DNA of 64,000 nt from Bugulina stolonifera (Eukaryota; Bryozoa; Gymnolaemata; Cheilostomatida; Bugulidae), in NCBI GenBank assembly GCA_935421135.1, contig OW285188.1, positions 13,431,233 through 13,495,232 on the forward strand, in the 5' to 3' direction. Position numbers and translations under genes: made by a program. Positions 55,395-64,000 of the stretch are shown piece by piece; within the stretch, counting starts at the first letter, position 1, and each line of letters begins with the position of its first letter. The notes under the pieces are model-generated. The model did not search any database, had not been told where the DNA came from, and worked only from the letters and a program-made list of their open reading frames with translations.

Positions 55395-55502
55395 CTGTAT
55401 ATTTGGGCCTGTATATTTGGGCCTGTATATTTGGGCCTGTATATTTGGGCCTGTATATTTGGGCCTGTATATTTGGGCCTGTATATTTGGGCCTGTATAT
55501 TT
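55395..55502. repeat. 14-bp minisatellite, 7.7 copies
   Basis: Unit CTGTATATTTGGGC, seven perfect copies plus a partial one. Confidence 0.95.
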
Positions 55503-55688
55503 ACATGTTTAATATGTTTTTCGTTTGATACTTATTTATGTGCTTATAATACAAGTGAGTCTTGACCTTTTATGTATGCCTCCCACAAATAAACTGTTGG
55601 CCTGGGCTAGCCTTGATACCTACATTTAGTATAATATTATGAAAGCTTTGTCCTTTTGAGTAATGTTAGCAGACTTCATTTCCTGTCC

Positions 55689-55735
55689 TAAGAGAGGACA
55701 ACTTCTAATTATGATCAATAGCTTATGAGTGCCCG
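55689..55735 (-). repeat. fragment of the CATGG-family terminal repeat
   Basis: AAGAGAGGACAACTTCTAAT runs to TAGCTTATGAGTGCCCGTG, one arm only. Confidence 0.7.
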
Positions 55736-57211
55736 TGCTTGATTCCCAGGCTGTTAATTTCTGTGTTGTGTACATGTGTTTGTTCGAACCAAATGTCAGT
55801 ATAAAGTAATTTACATTATTGCAGTCTTTCATCAAAAACTCTCTCAAAGATGTCAACAATTATTACTTATTAGACAAATTGTTCAACTCACAATATTGTG
55901 GATATGGGTAACGGATATTTCAACTTTGTACAACAAGAGAAATGATATTTTTGTAAAATACAATGTATATAATCATTTATAATGTTAAACCAATTAAATA
56001 CATAATTATGTACAAGTATATATTAAACAATAGTTGACAGTATGTGTAGCAAGTATGATACCTGCAAGAGCCCTGGGTAGTAAGTGTATGGTTAAGGTAG
56101 CTGTGATATTATAATAAAATATCTTCAATATTGTCCATGATATGAGATAGAGAGTTGTTGCGTAATAAAGCCACAAAGACACATTGGTTAATGTATGGTT
56201 ATTCAGGAGCAGCTCATTGTAATGTGAAGTTGTCCTCTCTCTGTACACACTCTGTAGTGAGATGTAAAAATGGGAGATCAGCTCGACTGCATCAGACATT
56301 CGGCACAGGCACTAGAGTGATGTTGCTTCACTCAACTGAGTGACAGCTTTTTATTACTTTTAATTGACTTATACTCCTGCATTTTGTAAAAGCTGGGGAT
56401 TGACTTTTACTTCTACTTTGCTACAAAGAATGTTGCTTGACTCTTACATGACTCTTAATATTGGCTTGACTCAGTCCTCAACAACAATTTAATTGGTTTG
56501 GTGTAATTATGCAATAAATCTTGTTTGCAATAGAAAAGCTGAAAGGATTGTTGCTTCAAACCAATAATAAGTAGGTTTGGAAGTGGAGAAATTTGAGTTC
56601 ACTTTTGTTGTTCACCATTGCTGAACCTAACAGCTACATTTAACATCATGTACTTACTGATATTACCACCACCACCACTAGTAGTTGGTATAAACGACAG
56701 TCTGGAAGAGCTATTATTTGGAAAAAACAATAATTCTAATCACTGAAGTGTATTTCAGTGTTTCCAATGTTTCTATGTTTACAAGGAAATGGTACATGTA
56801 AGAGAGGTTATGTAAATCAAAGTTGTTGATCTGTCTGATCAGTCTGAGAATGACAAGTCCAGTTGTAAATAAATCAACAAAATCGTTCATCAGGCACGTA
56901 GAGTTCCTGCTCTAGGGGAGATAACTCTATGATCAGGCATTTGAATGGAGTACCCAATCAGGTGCTGCAAACAGATCTCATTACATACATATTATTATTT
57001 TACAATGACTGTGTGTGAGAAGGGTTAGCCCATCAACTCGGTTGGTAGACTATGGCACCAGATTACAAATGACTTGGCGCTCAGGCTACCTGATAACCAT
57101 CCTATCAACACCTACCGTACTGAAAAGATCATATTGGTGTTAGCTGCTCACTAGCTAATTTGGAGTAAACAGTACTGCTAACTGCTTCCTTCTTTCCTGA
57201 CAACATCCAAG

Positions 57212-58844
57212 ATGGCTAAACTAATATCAGAGTTTCAACAGCAAAAGTATGAGGGAGGTGATAATACACTAACGATTGATGGTAGAGAGCCTGTATCACT
57301 GGTATGTTAAGATTTTACCAATACTCCTAATAACTACAGCTACTGTAGTGAGTGGAATCCAAGTAGCAAACAATTTTCTAGTCTTTTCAATTGTGTTTTT
57401 ATAGCCTAGTGGCAACAGATATTTTATCTTGTTTAACAGTAATTTCCTTTTCTGTTGCCGGCATACTATTTAGTAATTTTGGTAACTTCACGGCGACAAA
57501 ATAGTTAGTCACTTTGTGTATGACGAGCAAATATTTAGGTATTTGTGGTAACGGTGAATACCTTCCCTTGCTGAGTCACCTTTCTATAATGCATGTAATG
57601 ATAGCTCTTGAATTAATTTTATAGCCACATCTTGCTGTCTTTTCCCCGATTGGTCCGTGGGATCATCGGAAGTTATGTCCAAACTGATATCAGAGTTTCA
57701 ACAGCAAAAGGAGAGCATGAATATGGAATAGATACAGGGATAATAAAACTGCAAACATTTTTGCAAAGGATAGAAATACAATAAATGGTTTGCTCTGTCG
57801 AATTTTTTTAGGTGGAAGACAAGTCTGGTTGCTGGTATGTGCTGAGTATTCTGTCCACCATTTTCTGCTGCCTGCCATGTGGTGTGATTGGACTGGTTCA
57901 TGCTATGATCGCTAGACATGAGGGAGAGAGGGGAAACAACTATGGATACAGACGTCGACTGCACCAAGCTAAATGCTGGACTATTTGGTCTGTTGTTCTT
58001 GGGCTACTGGTCATAATCCTGATGGTGAGTGCCATAATTTTGTCAGACATGTGCTACAGAAATTTTGACACACTGTTTTTTTCTCAGACGTAGTTGACTC
58101 GCCATATTCATTTTATTTTAGTTGTGTCAACATATTCTTTCCCTGTTTAGGCTAGGTGCATCTAGTCCCAGGGTTTTGTTAACCATAGGACTCTATGTTT
58201 ATGGTTAGCGTAATTAGGTTTGGATTTAGTGTCGAACATTAATAATACTTGCCTTGTGAAATTAAAGCAAAAAGGAACATTGAAGCATGTCCCGATAATA
58301 ATAAAAATATGTAGGCCTAATAAATAGGTAAAAGACACCAAAACAATACAGTCAGTATATAAAATGGTTACTATAAGTTGTGCAAATATAATGCTACCTT
58401 ATTTTAGTTTTGGAAACAATTAGACACGGTATATTCGTGTTTCTGGTAGCTCAGGTGGATTCTGGGTAAAGCAAAATAATGTCACTGAGAGATATGCAAA
58501 CGTGTTGTGTAGAACAGTGATAGTAGGCCTAGATCATGTTCAACTAAACTCTTGCTCTTGCCAGTTCACAAACAACCAATGACAGGAGTAGTGCAGTAGT
58601 AGCTCCAAAAGTATAATACCTGCCTGTCCTGTCAGAGATATGTTATGAAACCATCATTAATAATCTACATTTTGATAGGTAAATGTTTTTCTGTTCACTT
58701 TAGAAAGAAAATCTTTCTCTAGTTGTGCTCCAATTTCTTTGCTTTTAGATTGCGTACCTTGTCTGGTTCATGAGACTCCTAACTATGATTAAAGAGAATC
58801 AAGCGGCTGCAACTGGACAACAAATAAGACCTTTACACTACTAA
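57212..58844 (+). CDS. CD225/dispanin-type membrane protein 5, 3 exons, 132 aa
   Basis: The only dispanin here on the plus strand. Exons: 57212-57301, 57812-58024, 58749-58844; phase 0. Tail MAKLISEFQQQKYEGGDNTL. Domain VEDKSGCWYVLSILSTIF, then CCLPCGVIGLVHAMIARHEG, then NNYGYRRRLHQAKCWTIW, then SVVLGLLVIILM. The C-terminal exon IAYLVWFMRLLTMIKENQ ends in QQIRPLHY and resembles the short tail of dispanin 2. A second, degenerate copy of exon 1 lies in intron 1 (57675-57731). Confidence 0.88.
57675..57731 (+). pseudogene. duplicated first exon of dispanin 5, truncated
   Basis: Reads MSKLISEFQQQKESMNME and then stops, against MAKLISEFQQQKYEGG in the used exon. The nucleotides match closely over CTGATATCAGAGTTTCAACA. 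There is no donor before the stop, so as it stands it cannot splice to exon 2 in frame. Confidence 0.75.
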
Positions 58845-60179
58845 GCCTTAAAACTCGCAAACAGCTACAGCAGCCGCTCTATCTCTATGAGTAACGCAAT
58901 TATTGTATGTTTAACTGAGTGATTTTCTCTTGCAACTACAATATTACGAGTACATGTGTAAATATTGACATGCTTTTATCAAACTATATGCCAGTTGCAG
59001 TACTGGAGTTATCGCACCATGACCCCATGCTGCAACTGTTGCCAACTCAACCTTCTAAGTGCTTTTCTATCTCCTACCAATTATTATCAAAAAATCAAAT
59101 TATTCTATATTTTGAAAAGAAGTACCGCTTATCATTATTATTTGCTACTATTGGAATTTATTTCTGAATGTTACTACAGAAAGAAGTTGAACCCTCATTG
59201 TAAGATCATTGACACTGAGCTTGTTTCTTGACAGATAATTTCTGTGCCAAGGGTAAAAAGCAGTTGGCAGGACTGCTTTTATTGTTCGTCCATGATGTTA
59301 TTTTGTGCAGTAATACGCTCTTTTATACTCTTGAAGTGTATATTTTTTTGGTAAATGTAACTAATTTTCTAAATGAAACGTAATTGTATGTATTTGTTTG
59401 TAGAAACTAAATTTCAGTGCAAAATAATACATTATTTAAATCATTTCCTCAAAAACTCACTCTAAGATATTCACAATCATTGGACAGGCTGTACATTTTA
59501 TAATATGCATCAAAGACAAAATAATACCATACATGTAGTACTATCACATTCTATGTTATTATTATAGTAGTATGTAGCCAGGGTTGTAACGACTATTTCA
59601 AGTTGAGAGGACTCAAGGTGATTACCTACATGTAGACTCACACTAACCAATTTAATTTAAATTTTTATTCAAAATATTGACAAAAGCAGCAGGTACACCA
59701 GGTCTACTCCCAGCCTAGCAGCCCAGTGAAAATTGACACTAACAGGCCGCCTGATCTGTTAAGATCTGCAGACAATATGCTACAGTATTACTGCTCCCAA
59801 GCATAATTGTTGGCCATTTTCAGTTCGATTGACTACTAATCCTCTAATTATAGCTATTGCAGGTGTATATTTATATTTTCAAAATAACAAATAACCATGC
59901 CAACCAGGATTCTGAGGATAAATTCACATGACTATTTATTATAGGAAGGATTAGAAATAACTTGTACACGTACATGTATGTCTGTTGTAAGCTCATTTCA
60001 TCACCCGTCAGATGTTCCTTGTTCCTCGTTACATCAACTTTTAGAATGTGCAAAAACTGTAAGATCTTCGCAAGAATTTCATGACTTGCATCTTTCTTAA
60101 GAAGAGCGTACTGTTACCATTCAATCAGTGTGAGCAAGGAAAATCACAGCATGAAAATGCCAAGTAAATTGCCTGCTTA
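58845..60179. other. spacer after dispanin 5
   Basis: AT-rich, no gene recognised. Short open frames near 58920-59230 have no splice or family support. Confidence 0.5.
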
Positions 60180-60970
60180 AAGAATGGTGTGCTAACAACA
60201 ATTAAGTGCTGGAAGGAGAGGGGTAGCCTGAAGAGTAACAAAGTTATAGACAAAGGAAACTGGCAACAAGGAGAGTTACCAGGAATCTTGTATACCTCCC
60301 ACTAGCAATTAGAGATTTCATTGAGTCCCAAATGTCCAAAGAGCTCTGAGAATCCACTGGAATTGAATTAGCTCCATTCACTGTTTGCGGAGTGCTCAGA
60401 GAAAATGGAGTTTGGGTGTGCAAAGCTCGAAGAAAGCCTCTGCTGACAGAGATACAGAGACAAGCGAGGCTGAAGTGGACCAAGGGAAACCTCTATTAGG
60501 CAACGTATCAGTCAAAAAGATGCTTTTTAGTGAGGAAAGCACCTTTACCATCCAAAATCACAATGGCAACAGTTACATGACAGGAAGGCCAAGTAAGGCA
60601 GTTCAGCTCAAGGTGCATCCTACCCACCATCAAGCATCCCGCATCAGTCCAGATGTGCACTGCTTCTGTCTATTTGGTCCTCGACGTCTTCAGTTTGTTG
60701 ATGCAACAGAGATTTTTAACAAATATCGCAAAATTTTGGAAACAGTGATGCTGCCTATTGCCAGACAGCTCTTTAGTGGTGATTGAATCTTGAAACAAGA
60801 TAACGCAGCCTGTCACATAGCCTGGTTTGCCAAAAAGTGGGCGAACGGTCACAATGTCCAAGTCTTTCCATCGCCAGCCCAGTCACCAAACTTGAACCCC
60901 AATAGAACTTATGAGCCACCATTGGATGAATTATATCTAGAGACAAGCCAATGCACATCAGAAGACTAAA
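60180..60970 (+). pseudogene. Tc1/mariner-type transposase relic
   Basis: Fragments of a Tc1-like DDE transposase in shifting frames. First RKPLLTEIQRQARLKWTKGN and MLFSEESTFTIQNHNG (the first catalytic Asp position is not preserved, reading SEES). Then ILKQDNAACHIAWFAKKW with the QDNA-CH block around the second Asp, then VFPSPAQSPNLNPNRT, where the usual SPDLNPIE is altered. Several stops and frame changes. A possible right end (ATAATTTCCACCACCATTGTA) lies near 61345-61365; the left end was not found. Confidence 0.8.
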
Positions 60971-62933
60971 ACACGTAGGCCGCTGCCGCTGCCACTCTGT
61001 GATTAAAACTAAAATGTTGACCAACAGAACACTAAGTCATACACAAACCTCAAAAACCCTTCTCAGAGTCAGGACATAGTTTCAAAGAGTTACTGGTCAA
61101 TAAAATCAAAATAATTATGTTTACTAACAATGTTCAATGGAATGACAATATGACATATATGAAAATTAAAATTGCCACAATATGTTGCCAATTTGACATT
61201 CAGTGGTAATTGTAATAAATAATGCTCATCTGAAAACTGAGGAATAAGCTTTTTATTAATATGCTAGTTAACAGTTTTTATGCAAAAAAAAGTGATTACA
61301 AGAGGGTTCTCTCACAAAGAAGTCAAAATTTCAAGAGCGGTCCCATAATTTCCACCACCATTGTATATTGTAGAATAGAATAACCTACATGTCTACACTA
61401 GAGTAGCCCACATAACGCTATGTGGTGTATAACACATTTCACTTTGAGAAAAAAGTTCACTCGTTGCATTTCCCTCTCTCAATCCTGATTATCCTTATCT
61501 ATGGACATAATTCACTATCCTATCCTAAGTCAGTGGGGGTGCCACTATTACGAGTGGAACGTACACATATTACAGTTAGGCCGTCGTATACTGGTGTCTT
61601 AAAAACTATCCTTAGCAAAAATAGTTCCATAGATCTATGGACATAATAGAAACACAGTTTATATTACATTACACATAGATAGATCCTTATCGGTTGGTAA
61701 TTATTTTTGCTGACTTTATATTTGAATGAAGAGCTCAGTGCCCAAGCATACAATCATATCACATTGTATATTGTGGATTTCTCTCAATGTCACAACCCAG
61801 ACTTAGTGTGAATAGAAAACCAGAGCAACAATCTCTCAAGTGTATTACAGCTGCTGGCAGCTCAAGTCACTCCAAAAGTGTGGTTGGTATATCAGGTAGT
61901 TGATCTGCTGGAGTGTATGCATACTACATCTACATGTATGTGACATAACGCATAATATGCCTATCCTTGCCGATGTGTGTAATTATTTTACAACCTTTTA
62001 TCCGAAATATGTGCTTTGATTGATTCAACTAACTTACTGCATATTATATATTTTTACTATTCATTTACATTATGTATATAATATAATCTGAGTCCATCAT
62101 TATTATTATAACAATAATATAATATACATATACATGTAGTGATAAGAAAATTCAGAATCCTCATACAATTATCTTAGTAGTATAAATTATTACGCAGTAG
62201 AAATAATGCATATGATATAATTCAACCTGAGCAAAACTCTTACCAGACTATTCACTACAAAACTATGTGTCCCACATGTAGTGTTGGCTCACAATATAAT
62301 AGCGGCTTACATGTATGTGTACATGTAGTACATGTATCTTGCTGGCTTGCTGTAGCCTACATGTATTGCAAGTGATATCCTCGCATTGTTTTGAATATGC
62401 ATTTCATAAACAAATGCAGAATAGATGCGGTGCTGTTGACGTTTGAGGCAAACATATAACTTTTCTTCACAAACTATGTTTGGGAGGGCGACATATCATT
62501 GCAAAGGAAACCACAGCCAACTTGCTGAATCAACCATAAGGCGTCTATTCGTCCCTCAATTGCTCATGTTGCCTATAATTATTATGATGGTAGTGTCACA
62601 TTCTTTTATTTCAACAAACAAACTTACTAATAAAATATCACATCCAATGCACATTGACATACATGATAGACAAGATAGACGTATTGTTAGTTATACGGAA
62701 CATAGTAGCTATATAAGCACATCAAGTACAAATTTGAATGAAATATTAATATTTCTACTAATAATACTACTACTGCAGTTTTATGGTAACGTTCATGTCA
62801 CTGTAATGTTCCACTGTATGTTCCAATATAAGATGATGAAATTGCTTTAACCTGTAAAGCATGCCGACACTATGAAGCTTGTGGAATGGATGAACCATAT
62901 CTAACGGTGGTGGCCGTGTTTCGGTTCCACGAA
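60971..62933. other. spacer; duplicated segment, second copy
   Basis: From about 61440 related to 51950 onward. A 135-codon open frame at 62443-62850 is not conserved in the paired region and is not taken as a gene. Confidence 0.55.
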
Positions 62934-64000
62934 TCATAGTTGAAGTACATGCACATTGTAGTTACCACTGCACCATTCACGGGAGCAATCAATGAACCCC
63001 ATGTACCAGAGGGCATACAGCGTCTACAAACAGAAGTGCAGCGAGACCATGTATAGAATATATCTAAATTTAGTGGCTGGTCATCTAGAACTGAAACTCA
63101 AGTAACTGTTTGCTATAAGGAGCAATGTACAATGTTCACGAAAAGCCTGCAGTGACCGATAGTTTCTACCAATGGAGTATAAATGCTGCACTGGGCTGTG
63201 CTGTGCTGGCTGCTAAGGAGAGCATAACTTCTAACAATAAATTAGTGTAGCTGCCTACTAACTTTGCACTGAGTGTACACACAGGCAGCATAATACCATG
63301 TAGTGCAATATTTGGAGCAATATCAACTCCTGAATTTCTAGTTTAAAACCTCCACTAAGTCATTAAATTGCTACAAGTTAAAATATGGATTCCTAGCGCA
63401 TTACTGGAACACCGGACAAGGTTATTGTCATACTTACCATTAGAAGAAAGAAGGTTAATCCAAGAACGATAGACCAGGAGGTCCAGCATTTAGCTTGGTG
63501 CAGCCTTTGTCTGTGGCCAGCATAGTTTCCTCTCTCTCCTTCATGTCTAGCAATCATAGCATGAACCATACCAATCACACCGCATGGCAGGCAGCAGAAA
63601 ATGGTGGACAGAATACCAAACACATACCAACAGCTAGTCTTGCATTCCTCTTAAAGATTTAACCACATGTACAGTGCATATAACAAGAAATACGCAAACA
63701 TTATTTTGGGATTAGTTGCAGAAGTCCGAAACTTAGATGTCTCAATTCAACTTTTCTTTGACAAATGAGATATAATAAATCAAATACCGAGTAGAAAGAT
63801 GGCTATTTAGGTTGTTTGTGGCTACATCTAATAATACATAAACTTTACCATGAGCATCATTAGACAATGGATCACACAATCTAAAATTCCAAGGTGTTTG
63901 GTATGACATCACATAGTATACATAACATTATAGTCATAACATTCTATGAGATCATGTACACTATACCGCACATAAAGTACGTGTATATAATGAATATTAG
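61440..64000. repeat. segmental duplication of about 51950-55000
   Basis: Homology covers coding exons, introns and flanks of dispanins 4 and 6, in the same orientation (for example GAAAAGCCTGCAG, CTAAGGAGAGCATAACTTCT and TATAAATGCTGCACTG in both). The copies differ by many substitutions and indels. Confidence 0.8.
62934..64000 (-). CDS. CD225/dispanin-type membrane protein 6, partial (exon 1 beyond right edge)
   Basis: Exon 2, 63647-63438: CKTSCWYVFGILSTIFCC, then LPCGVIGMVHAMIARHEGER, then AGHRQRLHQAKCWTSWSIVL, then GLTFFLLM. Exon 3, 63023-62934: TLYALWYMGFIDCSREWC, then stop after NVHVLQL. The DNA beyond that stop, read one frame over, still matches the tail of dispanin 4 (FNYDSWN against FNYDGWN), so a small indel has shortened the tail by about 20 residues. 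The exon 2 acceptor differs from dispanin 4 by two codons. Exon 1 should lie just past 64000, judging from alignment with the dispanin 4 upstream region. Confidence 0.8.

Larger units (their letters stand above)
55002..57211. other. spacer between dispanins 4 and 5
   Basis: Contains a 14-bp minisatellite (55395-55502) and a TIR fragment (55689-55735). A lone GAAGTTGTCCTCTCTC is near 56226. No gene recognised; this is the shared upstream region of the divergent genes 4 (-) and 5 (+). Confidence 0.5.

Noticed and set aside
60385..60786. 133-residue open frame
   Set aside because: Only part of the Tc1 relic in mixed frames; not an independent gene.
62443..62850. 135-residue open frame
   Set aside because: The paired duplicated region (about 53280-53690) does not keep the frame open, so it is probably chance.

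Overview
This is an intron-rich, AT-rich animal nuclear sequence with no prokaryotic features. Gene models assembled by hand from open frames, GT/AG splice signals and codon phase show host genes crowded by DNA transposons, tRNA-derived SINEs and minisatellites. The gene families (two-pore-domain K+ channels, CD225/dispanin membrane proteins, a Golgi sulfotransferase, mitochondrial DECR1) are metazoan. Compact genes, the very frequent TACATGTA palindrome and the repeat content suggest a marine invertebrate, perhaps a sponge; that last step is inference.

Layout. 1-2305: end of a piggyBac element with a frameshifted transposase (-). 2510-3008: relic of a tyrosine-recombinase transposon (-). 4537-8702: eight-exon DECR1 (+), convergent with a six-exon carbohydrate sulfotransferase at 9150-12197 (-). 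13851-33859: three tandem K2P potassium channel genes (-), each with five exons, all introns in phase 1 and internal exons of exactly 165, 210 and 126 nt. 35627-64000: six CD225/dispanin-type genes, five on - and one on +. All have three phase-0 exons (N-terminal tail; CD225 domain; variable C-terminal tail); the last gene runs off the right edge. A segment of about 3 kb carrying a dispanin gene is duplicated (about 51950-55000 and 61440-64000).

The most unusual object is at 18843-25349, inside intron 3 of the middle K2P gene. It is a 6.5-kb element bounded by 272-bp terminal inverted repeats that look identical base for base, flanked by a perfect 8-bp target duplication (ATTTCAAT). No known transposase was recognised in it. 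It holds at least two multi-exon, phase-consistent coding units in convergent orientation (20733-22007 + and 22481-23165 -) that I could not assign, plus two abutting near-perfect 26-bp-arm palindromes. Short elements with the same CATGG...CCATG ends lie elsewhere in the window (36520-36660 with a 7/8 target duplication; 11066-11177; several fragments), so it appears to be the large member of an active MITE-producing family.

Other mobile DNA: an hAT-like element nested inside another hAT-like element (49289-51696), two hAT-type MITEs with an internal tRNA-like module (27841-28151, 39769-40067), two tRNA-SINEs (40560-40902, 47416-47740), a dead Tc1 transposase (about 60180-60970), an LTR-like segment (about 26297-26765) and a 551-bp inverted-repeat element (43402-43952).

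The K2P and dispanin arrays are local gene-family expansions. No operon-like cooperation between neighbours is evident.
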